This document shows, in pieces, positions 54,771 through 62,406 of a DNA stretch of 64,000 nucleotides. Position 1 is the first letter of the stretch, and every line of letters begins with the position of its first letter. Below the pieces are notes generated by a model. The model was not told the DNA's origin. It made no database searches and saw only the letters and a list, made by a program, of their open reading frames with translations. Origin of the DNA: Vibrio ostreae. GTDB taxonomy: Bacteria; Pseudomonadota; Gammaproteobacteria; Enterobacterales; Vibrionaceae. The DNA lies in contig NZ_CP076642.1 of NCBI RefSeq assembly GCF_019226825.1, positions 434,001 through 498,000 of the forward strand, written 5' to 3'. The position numbers were made by a program, and so were the translations under genes.

Positions 54771-56330
54771 TTATTTTTCTTCGAATCGCTTAGCGAGCTG
54801 GCCAAAATCATCCACTCGCTCATTCATCTGCTGGCTGAACTCTTCAACCGTATTGGTTGCGGCCAGATTTTGCGTTGCCATTGAGGCGATTGAATGAATA
54901 TGCTGATTGACCTCGCTGGTCAGTTCACGCTGCGCCGTAGCTGAGTGAGCCATATCGCTGATGATACTCTGCATTTGTGCCAGTTGCTGCTCAACTTCCT
55001 GCAGGCGATGACCGCTCTCTTCTGCCACGGCACCGCACGCCTGAGTCTGTTTCTGACTCTCGACAATCTCTTTTTGCCATGACTCAATCGTATTCAGCAT
55101 GGTATCAATGCTGGACTGAATATGCTGAGTCGCCTTTTGGGTACGACCAGACAAAGCACGCACTTCATCGGCAACCACAGCAAAGCCACGCCCCTGCTCC
55201 CCGGCACGCGCCGCTTCAATCGCAGCATTCAGTGCCAACAGGTTAGTCTGTTCAGCGATGCCACCGATTTCTTCCATCAACTGACCCACTTTCTGCGCCT
55301 GCTCATTGAGCTCATAGGTCGTGCCGGTTGCCCGCTCAGCCTGATCACTGAGCACCACCAGATTATTGTGCGTTTGCTCTATGCTTTGCTTGGTATGCAG
55401 GCAACTGGCCGATGCCTTTTCAATTAACTCATGAGCAGTTTGGGTATTACCGGATACCGCATCTGCCGCAGCTTCGACCGCGTCTGTAGCCTGCACCACA
55501 CTGCGAATATCGGCGTTCTGCTGTTTCAGCGCCTGCACCACTTCCGCCGTATTAGCACTTAAATTTTCAGACACGTCGCGCAGCGGGTGCGCTGAGTCAA
55601 CCATACGCCCCAGCACCGTACGGATTCGGGCTGAAGCCATTTTCAGATGATAGTCCACCACCGAAAACGCACTGTTACCCGAGTAAATCAGACGGCTGAT
55701 ACTGTCATACTGTGATTGCAAACGATGGATCTGCTTGGGTGTATCAATCAACTCCTGACGGAACAATAGACCCAGGGCCGCAGCCGGCAATAAACTGGCC
55801 AACAGCTGCATATTACTGCTCTGCGCCAGGAAATAGGCAGCCGCAGGCGCCGCCAGTGACCCGAGGAGGATAGCATAACGCACCGAAGCGGAAATCTTGA
55901 GAGAGAAGCTGCGGCCGGACTGTTCAGCGCTGCGCAGTGCTTTATACGCTTTCGCGGCAATATCCACCCATTGACGCTGCGCCTGGACACGCACCGACTG
56001 GAAGCCACACACTTTACCATCTTCGTAAATGGGGGTGACATAAGCGTCGACCCAGTAATGCCCGTTCGTTTTGGTGCGGTTTTTAACTATCCCGCGCCAG
56101 GCATTACCCTGCTTAAGATGCTGCCACATATCGGCAAACGCCGCTTTCGGCATATCGTTATGGCGCACGATATTGTGGTTTTGTCCCAGGAGTTCATGCT
56201 CCTCGAACCCGGCGATACGACAAAAAGTATCATTGCAGTATGTAATGACACCTTTAAGATCTGTGGTTGAAACCAACTGATCCTGTTCCCCTACCGGAAC
56301 TTCATTTTGAGACGATTGAATAGCTGACAT
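54771..56330 (-). CDS. PAS-domain methyl-accepting chemotaxis protein (Aer-like)
   Basis: A 519-residue energy/redox-type chemoreceptor. An N-terminal PAS domain (~15-120, [44 protein letters not shown]) resembles the FAD-binding PAS of Aer. Two adjacent membrane helices (~150-195) anchor it. The C-terminal signalling hairpin contains [36 protein letters not shown], the CheA/CheW-binding tip. No periplasmic sensor domain is present. The ATG at 56330 precedes MSAIQSSQ; the frame extends 14 codons upstream and no strong ribosome site distinguishes them. Confidence 0.9.
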   Translation of the reverse strand: MSAIQSSQNEVPVGEQDQLVSTTDLKGVITYCNDTFCRIAGFEEHELLGQNHNIVRHNDMPKAAFADMWQHLKQGNAWRGIVKNRTKTNGHYWVDAYVTPIYEDGKVCGFQSVRVQAQRQWVDIAAKAYKALRSAEQSGRSFSLKISASVRYAILLGSLAAPAAAYFLAQSSNMQLLASLLPAAALGLLFRQELIDTPKQIHRLQSQYDSISRLIYSGNSAFSVVDYHLKMASARIRTVLGRMVDSAHPLRDVSENLSANTAEVVQALKQQNADIRSVVQATDAVEAAADAVSGNTQTAHELIEKASASCLHTKQSIEQTHNNLVVLSDQAERATGTTYELNEQAQKVGQLMEEIGGIAEQTNLLALNAAIEAARAGEQGRGFAVVADEVRALSGRTQKATQHIQSSIDTMLNTIESWQKEIVESQKQTQACGAVAEESGHRLQEVEQQLAQMQSIISDMAHSATAQRELTSEVNQHIHSIASMATQNLAATNTVEEFSQQMNERVDDFGQLAKRFEEK

Positions 56331-56517
56331 GGCGTTAATAATTCTTATACATTGTAGACGCCTTATATACACAATTTTAAGGCGGTTTTCAAAACATCAT
56401 ACTCAATAAACCTCAGTTGCGTGAGTATAATCAACAACTCCACACAAGTAGTAACAAAGCATGTGCTTAAAGTCGCAACCACATCCAACTCGTCTTGCAA
56501 CTCGCACGCAAACTAAA

Positions 56518-57168
56518 TCAATTATTTGAGACGATAAGAAGTAACTCTACCCGGCGGTTACACGCCCGACCCTGAGTCGTGCTGTTGGTGCACGCTGGGA
56601 TAGATTCACCATAACCGCGGGTAAAAATCGCATTGCGTGCGACATTATTTCTGACCAGAGTATCTTTGACCGATTGAGCGCGTCTGACCGATAAACCATC
56701 ATTCAGCGTGGTTGTGCCGGTATTATCGGTATGTCCCTCAATAACGATATCGATACCGCGTTCACGAGACAAAAACTGGCTCATAATATTGAGCCAGTAC
56801 GCAGAGTCTGAAGAAAGCTGCGCCGAACCGGTGGCAAACTGCATGGTATGTTTAAGCTTGACCATAATATGGTTGCCCGGCATCACTTCATAATCGATAC
56901 CATTTTGCATTAAAAACTGCTCAAGTGAGCTGTAGCCGGAGGCAGAAGCCTGCCTCTGCGGCCTCTGAATCGGTGTCGCAACCGCTGGAACCGCCACAGA
57001 TACCGGAGCAGGCTGAGGTGCATGACCCCACTCAGGGTAACGCACGTCTTGATCACTTTGCGGAGCCGTATCCAACATATTAGTATCCAACATCCCGATT
57101 GGATTATCGAGAGACAGGGAACTACATCCAGTCAGTAGCAATAATGTAAATAACGCAATAACCCTCAT
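56518..57168 (-). CDS. OmpA-family lipoprotein
   Basis: A 216-residue lipoprotein with a signal peptide and lipobox LLTGC (cysteine ~15). A proline-rich linker (PQPAPVSVAVPAVATP) leads to an OmpA-C peptidoglycan-binding domain (~115-210) with VIEGHTDNTGTTTLNDGLSVRRA and GYGESIPA, NRRVEL. It would tether the outer membrane to the cell wall. The ATG at 57168 starts the signal peptide; the frame is open 26 codons upstream. Confidence 0.9.
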   Translation of the reverse strand: MRVIALFTLLLLTGCSSLSLDNPIGMLDTNMLDTAPQSDQDVRYPEWGHAPQPAPVSVAVPAVATPIQRPQRQASASGYSSLEQFLMQNGIDYEVMPGNHIMVKLKHTMQFATGSAQLSSDSAYWLNIMSQFLSRERGIDIVIEGHTDNTGTTTLNDGLSVRRAQSVKDTLVRNNVARNAIFTRGYGESIPACTNSTTQGRACNRRVELLLIVSNN

Positions 57169-57404
57169 GAATCTCTCATCCATTTGTTGAAACGACTCTT
57201 TTATTATCGGCAGCCACACAAAAACTTTATGCAAAATTGGTAACAAATCCTGATTTCCTGGTTTGCCTCATCCGGTGAACCCGCTAGAATCAGCCTATCT
57301 TTATCAAGGCTTGGTTTTGTATAGCAAATATCCGATGAGCATTCTGATTACGCAGCAAAACCAGATTTGGTCGTATAACCTGACGTAAACTGAGTATTGA
57401 GACT

Positions 57405-57878
57405 ATGTATAAAATTATTTTGCCTGTGGTTGTGTTTGTACTGGCGGGTCTGTTCATCTATCGCAGTTGGAATAACCACAAAGCGGCGGAACAGAATATC
57501 GAGCAGGGTCAGGAATTTATGACAGAAAACGCCAACAAACCAGGCGTCATTACCACCCACAGTGGCTTACAATACGAAGTATTAAAACCAGGTATCGGCA
57601 CTGAGCACCCGAAAGCGAACAGCCGGGTGAAAGTTCACTATGAAGGACGTCTGCTGGACGGCACTGTGTTTGACAGCTCTTATCAGCGCAACGAGCCAAT
57701 CGTGTTTGGGCTGAATCAGGTCATCAAAGGCTGGCAGGAAGGTGTGCAGCTGATGACTGAAGGTGAGAAAGTGCGCCTGTATGTACCGGCCAACCTGGGG
57801 TACGGTAAAAATGGCGCAGGCCCGATTCCACCGTCGGCAACCTTAATTTTTGAAGTCGAACTGCTGGCAATTCAGTAA
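57405..57878 (+). CDS. Membrane-anchored FKBP-type peptidyl-prolyl isomerase
   Basis: A 157-residue FKBP. An N-terminal membrane segment (IILPVVVFVLAGLFIY) is followed by a linker and an FKBP domain (~65-157) with RVKVHYEGRLLDGTVFDSSY, GWQEGVQLMTEGEKVRLYVPANLGYG and IPPSATLIFEVEL. It would isomerise prolines in periplasmic proteins near the membrane. Its closest named relative is FkpA/FklB-like; no finer assignment is made. Confidence 0.92.
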   Translation: MYKIILPVVVFVLAGLFIYRSWNNHKAAEQNIEQGQEFMTENANKPGVITTHSGLQYEVLKPGIGTEHPKANSRVKVHYEGRLLDGTVFDSSYQRNEPIVFGLNQVIKGWQEGVQLMTEGEKVRLYVPANLGYGKNGAGPIPPSATLIFEVELLAIQ

Positions 57879-57917
57879 TCGCTGCTCAATCCCTTTGATG
57901 TGGGAAAGCAAAATCAT

Positions 57918-57942
57918 AAGGGCGGCCGAATGGCCGCTCTTT
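57918..57942 (+). terminator. Terminator after the FKBP gene
   Basis: AAGGGCGGCC-GAAT-GGCCGCTCTT followed by TCTGTTTA. Confidence 0.78.
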
Positions 57943-58001
57943 CTGTTTATCGTACGTTCCAGTAACAACACAAATCGCGGCGATAAATAACCATGCACGC
58001 A

Positions 58002-58598
58002 TTACTGCGGTAACGGATGAAATTGCAGGCCCTGCTCTGTCACCATAATACAGTCCATACCACCGGCATGTGCTGCCTGCTTACCTAAATGGGTATCTTC
58101 AAACACCACGCATTCACTAGGTTGCAGGCCAATCAGTTCACAGGCGCGCAAAAAGGTTTCCGGATGCGGTTTATGATTTTTAACTTCAGTGGCAGTCACT
58201 ACGGCATCGAGTTTGTCCAGCACTCCAACCCGGTTCAGCAACTTCTCGGCACTGATACGCTGGCTGCCGGTACCAATCGCGATTTTTTTACTGCCCAGAT
58301 AATCCTGAAATACCGCGTAAGTATCTGCGATTAATGCGCCACTGTCGTCAATCTCAGCAAACGCCCGCATCTTGTGTTCAGCAACCGCCATCGGCTCCAG
58401 CGCAAGACCAAATTTTCGGTTGATTTCACCCACGATTTTATAACTTGGCATCCCGCCCATACTGTGCAGCCAATCCCCGTCAAAAGGAAAGTCAAAAAAT
58501 TCAGCGGTCGTGCGCCAAGCTTCAATATGGGCAGGCATGGTATCAATCAAGGTGCCATCCATATCAAAGATCAGCCCTTTATAACGTTCTAAGTTCAT
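58002..58598 (-). CDS. HAD-family sugar-phosphate phosphatase (YqaB-like)
   Basis: A 198-residue HAD hydrolase. FDMDGTLIDTMPAHIEAW (nucleophile aspartate ~11), IGTGSQRISAEKLL and FEDTHLGKQAAHAGG form the active site and match YqaB, a fructose-1-phosphate phosphatase, and the related beta-phosphoglucomutases. The substrate is not certain. It is divergent from a small protein gene. Confidence 0.88.
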   Translation of the reverse strand: MNLERYKGLIFDMDGTLIDTMPAHIEAWRTTAEFFDFPFDGDWLHSMGGMPSYKIVGEINRKFGLALEPMAVAEHKMRAFAEIDDSGALIADTYAVFQDYLGSKKIAIGTGSQRISAEKLLNRVGVLDKLDAVVTATEVKNHKPHPETFLRACELIGLQPSECVVFEDTHLGKQAAHAGGMDCIMVTEQGLQFHPLPQ

Positions 58599-58687
58599 GA
58601 AAACTCCATCTCACATGACAGTGATTCGTGTGTGGTTGCTTCAATTGTTACATTTAGCCATTCTATTGCTTATTGCAGGTGATGCAA

Positions 58688-58807
58688 ATGGCATCTAAAC
58701 TCGCGCGCTACTTACGCTCCGCGCAGCAAGTACTAAGTGAAGTGGACAGCGTATCGCAGCAGGCCAAACAGATGGACGACGCGGTGTCTGAATTTCAGAC
58801 TCGCTGA
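58688..58807 (+). CDS. 39-residue small protein of unknown function
   Basis: A short gene with a good ribosome site (CAGGTG, 7 bp from the ATG at 58688) and TGA at 58805-58807. The product (MASKLARYLRSAQQVLSEV..., ending VSEFQTR) is predicted as one long amphipathic helix with heptad-like spacing of leucine and valine. It lies between a divergent HAD gene and a bidirectional terminator, so it is its own unit. I do not recognise a family. Confidence 0.62.
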   Translation: MASKLARYLRSAQQVLSEVDSVSQQAKQMDDAVSEFQTR

Positions 58808-58883
58808 GCGTTACGGCTGAATGGATAGAGCGAGTACCCGTTAAGCGGCACCAGAGGCTTGCAACAAAGACAGTCGCAACAAA

Positions 58884-58903
58884 AAAGGGCCAGTCGGCCC
58901 TTT
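58884..58903. terminator. Bidirectional terminator
   Basis: AAAGGGCC-AGTC-GGCCCTTT with A6 before and TCTTTTA after, between the small gene and the GNAT gene. Confidence 0.85.
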
Positions 58904-58957
58904 CGTCTTTTAGCTTTGAGAATCTGTACACTTTGACCTGATGCCACACGAGCGCGG

Positions 58958-59488
58958 TTAGTTAACCGCCTGCATCAGCGCCTGTGGCGTTTTCCAGCTG
59001 TAGATCCACTCCGGCAGATCGCTCCCCCCCGGTGCATGCCACATTTTTTCAGCCAGACGTTCACCACCAATATGGTCATAGAAATCAATCGCGGGTTGAT
59101 TTTGCTCCGCCACTTCCAGATATACCCCCTGCTCCGGGAAATATTTCTCCAGCCATTGTGCCATCTCTTTAATCAGCACTGAGCCCAAGCCGCGACCTTT
59201 GTAATCCGGGTCAACATGCAAAGATTCGATATTGGTGCCTTTTTCAAAGTCGTGATTACCAAATGCACAGATAAATCCGCACAGTAATCCAGCCTCTTCA
59301 ATCAACAAAATATGCTGATTAAAAGGCGGGTTCGTCAATCGAGCCTGCCAGATAAGGCGGCGATCATCCAACACTTCATTATCCAGGTATTCTTGTTCCA
59401 GAATACCTGCATAGTTAATTTGCCAACTACGAGCATGCAAAACTGCAATGCGTTCAAAATCGCTATATTCTGCTACTTTGATTTCCAT
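58958..59488 (-). CDS. GNAT-family N-acetyltransferase
   Basis: A 176-residue acetyltransferase. The acetyl-CoA-binding motif is DPDYKGRGLGSVLIKEMAQWL (~90-110), and LEVAEQNQPAIDFYDHIGG is the typical C-terminal strand-turn. The substrate (amino group of a protein or small molecule) is unknown. The frame starts with an ATG at 59488. It is divergent from the desaturase. Confidence 0.88.
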   Translation of the reverse strand: MEIKVAEYSDFERIAVLHARSWQINYAGILEQEYLDNEVLDDRRLIWQARLTNPPFNQHILLIEEAGLLCGFICAFGNHDFEKGTNIESLHVDPDYKGRGLGSVLIKEMAQWLEKYFPEQGVYLEVAEQNQPAIDFYDHIGGERLAEKMWHAPGGSDLPEWIYSWKTPQALMQAVN

Positions 59489-59591
59489 TTACTAGTCCTT
59501 ATTACTTCCTGTAATGGGTTTTCACCCCCTTCATACTATGCATTTAGCGCAGAAAAGCAAAACATTCTGGTCACATTTCATTTAATGCTAT

Positions 59592-59619
59592 TTGACATAA
59601 CAGAGTTCGCTGATATTCT
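59592..59619 (+). promoter_or_regulatory. Sigma-70 promoter of the desaturase
   Basis: TTGACA (59592-59597), a 16-bp spacer and TATTCT (59614-59619) form a near-consensus promoter 32 bp before the start codon. Confidence 0.75.
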
Positions 59620-59637
59620 AGCGCACACTTGTAAGCT
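59620..59637. promoter_or_regulatory. FabR/DesT-like operator on the desaturase promoter
   Basis: AGCGCACA-CT-TGTAAGCT is an interrupted palindrome of the FabR/DesT type. It directly follows the -10 box and covers the start site, the expected place for repression of unsaturated fatty acid genes. Confidence 0.5.
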
Positions 59638-59650
59638 TAAGGGTCTGTAA

Positions 59651-60772
59651 ATGACTAATAAACCGCCTCTGATTTGGCTAAATATAACAATATTTTCAGT
59701 GAGCTTTATTCTGGCGACGGTCGTTGCGCCCTGGTATGGCTGGCAATTTGGTTACGGCGCGGAACACTGGATCTGGCTGGTGGTCTGTTTTTCGTTCTGC
59801 AACCTGTCGATCACCACTGGCTATCATCGCCTGTGGTCTCACAAAGCATTTGAGGCTCACTGGCTGGTGCGCCTGATTTGCGCGCTGGGCGGTGCATTCG
59901 CGTTGCAAAACAGTGCTCTGCACTGGGCGTCCGATCACCGGGTACACCACAAGTTTGTCGATCAGAACGATAAAGACCCCTATTCCGCTAAACGCGGATT
60001 CTGGTTTTCACATATCGGGTGGATGCTGCGCAGCTACAATGCCGCAACCTATGACGATTACAGCAACTGCCGTGATCTGCAGAAAGATGGTATTGCGATG
60101 TGGCAACACAAATACTACGTTGCGCTCGCCATTCTCATGAACCTTGGTGTGCCGATTCTGCTTGGCCTTATCTATAACGATGTGTGGGGCATGTTGCTGA
60201 TGATTGGCGCGGTGCGTTTAGTGCTCAACCATCACACCACCTTTTTTATTAATTCACTGGCGCATATCTGGGGTAAACAGCCTTTTACTGACCGTAATAC
60301 AGCGCGCGATAATGGTATTCTTGCCTTCTTTACCTTTGGTGAGGGCTATCATAACTATCACCATATTTTTGAAAATGACTACCGTAACGGTATTTACTGG
60401 TGGCAATACGACCCGACCAAGTGGATTATCCGCTTGTGTGCCTGGCTGGGTCTGGCCACTAAACTGCGCACCGCACCTGCGATCAAAATTGAGAAAGCAC
60501 GTGCCCAAATGAGCCTGAAGTACGCAACCAGTAAAGTGACTCAGCTACCCAATCAGCATGCGATTGTGGAGACGATTCAGCGTGAGTTCGACGCTTTTAT
60601 AACCGAGTTACATAACTACTACGATGTCAAAAAGCAGCTACTGGAAAGCAAAAAGAATTCAGCAGCGCAGCGCTACGAGCTCTCTGTACTTAAAGCTCGC
60701 TATCAGCAAGTCAAAGCAGAGTTGCTGGAAAAACGTAACCGCTGGCATCAGGTGGTTGCTCAATACGCATAA
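59651..60772 (+). CDS. Acyl-CoA (delta-9) desaturase
   Basis: A 373-residue membrane di-iron desaturase with four transmembrane helices. The three histidine boxes are TGYHRLWSH (~60), HRVHHKFVD (~99) and EGYHNYHHIF (~235), which bind the iron. A long basic C-terminal helix (~270-373) is rich in lysine and glutamate. It would introduce a double bond into acyl chains using oxygen. The start follows AAGGGTCTGTAA. Confidence 0.92.
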   Translation: MTNKPPLIWLNITIFSVSFILATVVAPWYGWQFGYGAEHWIWLVVCFSFCNLSITTGYHRLWSHKAFEAHWLVRLICALGGAFALQNSALHWASDHRVHHKFVDQNDKDPYSAKRGFWFSHIGWMLRSYNAATYDDYSNCRDLQKDGIAMWQHKYYVALAILMNLGVPILLGLIYNDVWGMLLMIGAVRLVLNHHTTFFINSLAHIWGKQPFTDRNTARDNGILAFFTFGEGYHNYHHIFENDYRNGIYWWQYDPTKWIIRLCAWLGLATKLRTAPAIKIEKARAQMSLKYATSKVTQLPNQHAIVETIQREFDAFITELHNYYDVKKQLLESKKNSAAQRYELSVLKARYQQVKAELLEKRNRWHQVVAQYA

Positions 60773-60797
60773 CCATCTGTATTTACATAGTTAAGAC

Positions 60798-60821
60798 AAA
60801 GGGCGCAGCAATGCGCCCTTT
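60798..60821 (+). terminator. Terminator after the desaturase
   Basis: AAAGGGCGCA-GCAA-TGCGCCCTTT followed by GTTGTT. Confidence 0.85.
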
Positions 60822-61079
60822 GTTGTTCAATCAACCGATTATTTGGTGAGTAACAGACCTCAGTTGACAGATGCTTTACCCGGCTCGGCGTAAGCTGACA
60901 CAAGCGTCAAACGATGTACTTAACACCAGACTAAGATGGGATTAAAACGTACGCCTATCGTCAATATTGTTGCAAACTTCTCACTCGACAAACCCACATC
61001 GAAACAGTAAAGCTTAACCACCTTGAGCTCTTTGGCCTGTGGTCATATACTTGCGCCTCGCCTGTTACTGAGAGAAATC

Positions 61080-61607
61080 ATGACCACCCAATCCACCGTC
61101 ATTATTGGCCTGAACAATCCGAAAAGTCCGACCAACGTAGGCGCCGTGATGCGTGCAGCCGGCTGTTACCAGGCTTCCCAGGTACGCTTTAACGGCACCC
61201 GTTACAGCCGCGCAGCCAAATTTCAGACCGATACTCACAATGCACGCCAGCATATTGAACTGACAGAGATGCAAGATCTCACCGCCAACCTGGCTGATGA
61301 TGTCAAAATTGTCTGTGTTGAACTGGCTTTGGGCGCAACGGCGTTACCGAACTTTATCCATCCGGAAAAAGCCATGTATCTGTTTGGCCCGGAAGATGGT
61401 TCGCTGCCACAGGAACTGGTTGATAAAGCCGACCATGTTGTCTATGTTCCAACCGTTGGTTGTATGAACCTGGCGGCAACGGTCAACGTGCTGCTTTATG
61501 ACCGTCTGGCTAAGTCAAGCCTGGTGATTGATCACGAGCAGCAGGTACTGGCCAACCGTGATAACAAAAATCGTCTCGAAGTCAAACAGACATCACCCGC
61601 GGATTAA
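61080..61607 (+). CDS. TrmH/SpoU-family RNA methyltransferase
   Basis: A 175-residue SPOUT methyltransferase that methylates RNA ribose 2'-OH using S-adenosylmethionine. Motif 1 is NNPKSPTNVGAVMRAAGCY (~10-28), motif 2 YLFGPEDGSLPQELVDKAD and motif 3 VPTVGCMNLAATVNVLLYDRL, forming the trefoil knot. It lacks the long N-terminal substrate domain, like TrmL-type members; the RNA target is not assigned. The ATG at 61080 follows GAGAGAAATC; the frame extends 19 codons upstream. Confidence 0.9.
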   Translation: MTTQSTVIIGLNNPKSPTNVGAVMRAAGCYQASQVRFNGTRYSRAAKFQTDTHNARQHIELTEMQDLTANLADDVKIVCVELALGATALPNFIHPEKAMYLFGPEDGSLPQELVDKADHVVYVPTVGCMNLAATVNVLLYDRLAKSSLVIDHEQQVLANRDNKNRLEVKQTSPAD

Positions 61608-61621
61608 CGATTACTATTCAG

Positions 61622-61655
61622 TCACGATTTCTGTGCAGCCACGATTTCTATGCAG
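61622..61655. repeat. Two copies of a 17-bp tandem repeat
   Basis: TCACGATTTCTGTGCAG and CCACGATTTCTATGCAG are adjacent, followed by a partial TCACGA. They lie just after the methyltransferase stop. Confidence 0.75.
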
Positions 61656-61770
61656 TCACGAACACTACTGGATATTATCGATACATCCCTCAATTAGCAT
61701 CCTACCTAAACAAATCACAGGGCGTCATTCGCCAGTCACCCTGTGGTGATCTGCAACTTCCGTCCGGGTA

Positions 61771-62406
61771 TCAGCCAATATCGCCAAAGCGCTCCAGATA
61801 AAGCACTGTCGCCGCAGTGCGGGATGGCACGTGCAGTTTTTTGAGCAGGCTCTTCATGTGCACTTTTACCGTCGATTCTGAAATAAACAGACGATCGGCA
61901 ATCTGCTTATTGCGGTAACCTTTCGCGACTTCACCCAGGATCTGCGCTTCACGTTCAGTCAGCGAATCAAACACATCTTGCTGATCTTTGCGCTCCAGCA
62001 AGTATCTGGCGACGACGTCACTATAAGCCTTGTTACCCCCAATCGCCTCTTTGAGCAAGGCGATCAACTCATCTGGTTCCGTATCTTTCAGCAGATAACC
62101 ATCGGCACCGGCGCGCACTATGGCTTCGATATCCGCAGCGCTGTCGGATACAGTGAGTATCACAATCGTGGCGCCGGAGCCATCAGCGCGCAGCGCTTTG
62201 AGAGTATCCAAACCGGATAATCCCTTCATATTCAGATCGAGCAGAATCATGTCCGGATCAAACTCATGAGCCAGAGCAATCGCTTCGTTACCATTGCAGG
62301 CTTCCGTCACGACTTCGAACTCATCTTCCAGGCTCAATAACTGATTGATCCCGCGCCGCATCAAAGGATGATCATCCACCAGCATTATTCTACATTTCGT
62401 CATCAT
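61771..62406 (-). CDS. narP: Nitrate/nitrite response regulator NarP
   Basis: A 211-residue two-component regulator. The receiver (1-120) has MLVDDHPLM, the phosphorylated aspartate in ILLDLNMKG (~57), and the lysine in YLLKDTEP. The C-terminal LuxR helix-turn-helix is LTEREAQILGEVAKGYRNKQIADRLFISESTVKVHMKS. It binds TACYNMT heptamers in a 7-2-7 array, such as the site found before nasA. It overlaps the narQ 3' end by 17 bp and is translated with it. Vibrios commonly have NarP/NarQ without NarL/NarX, favouring this name. Confidence 0.9.
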   Translation of the reverse strand: MMTKCRIMLVDDHPLMRRGINQLLSLEDEFEVVTEACNGNEAIALAHEFDPDMILLDLNMKGLSGLDTLKALRADGSGATIVILTVSDSAADIEAIVRAGADGYLLKDTEPDELIALLKEAIGGNKAYSDVVARYLLERKDQQDVFDSLTEREAQILGEVAKGYRNKQIADRLFISESTVKVHMKSLLKKLHVPSRTAATVLYLERFGDIG

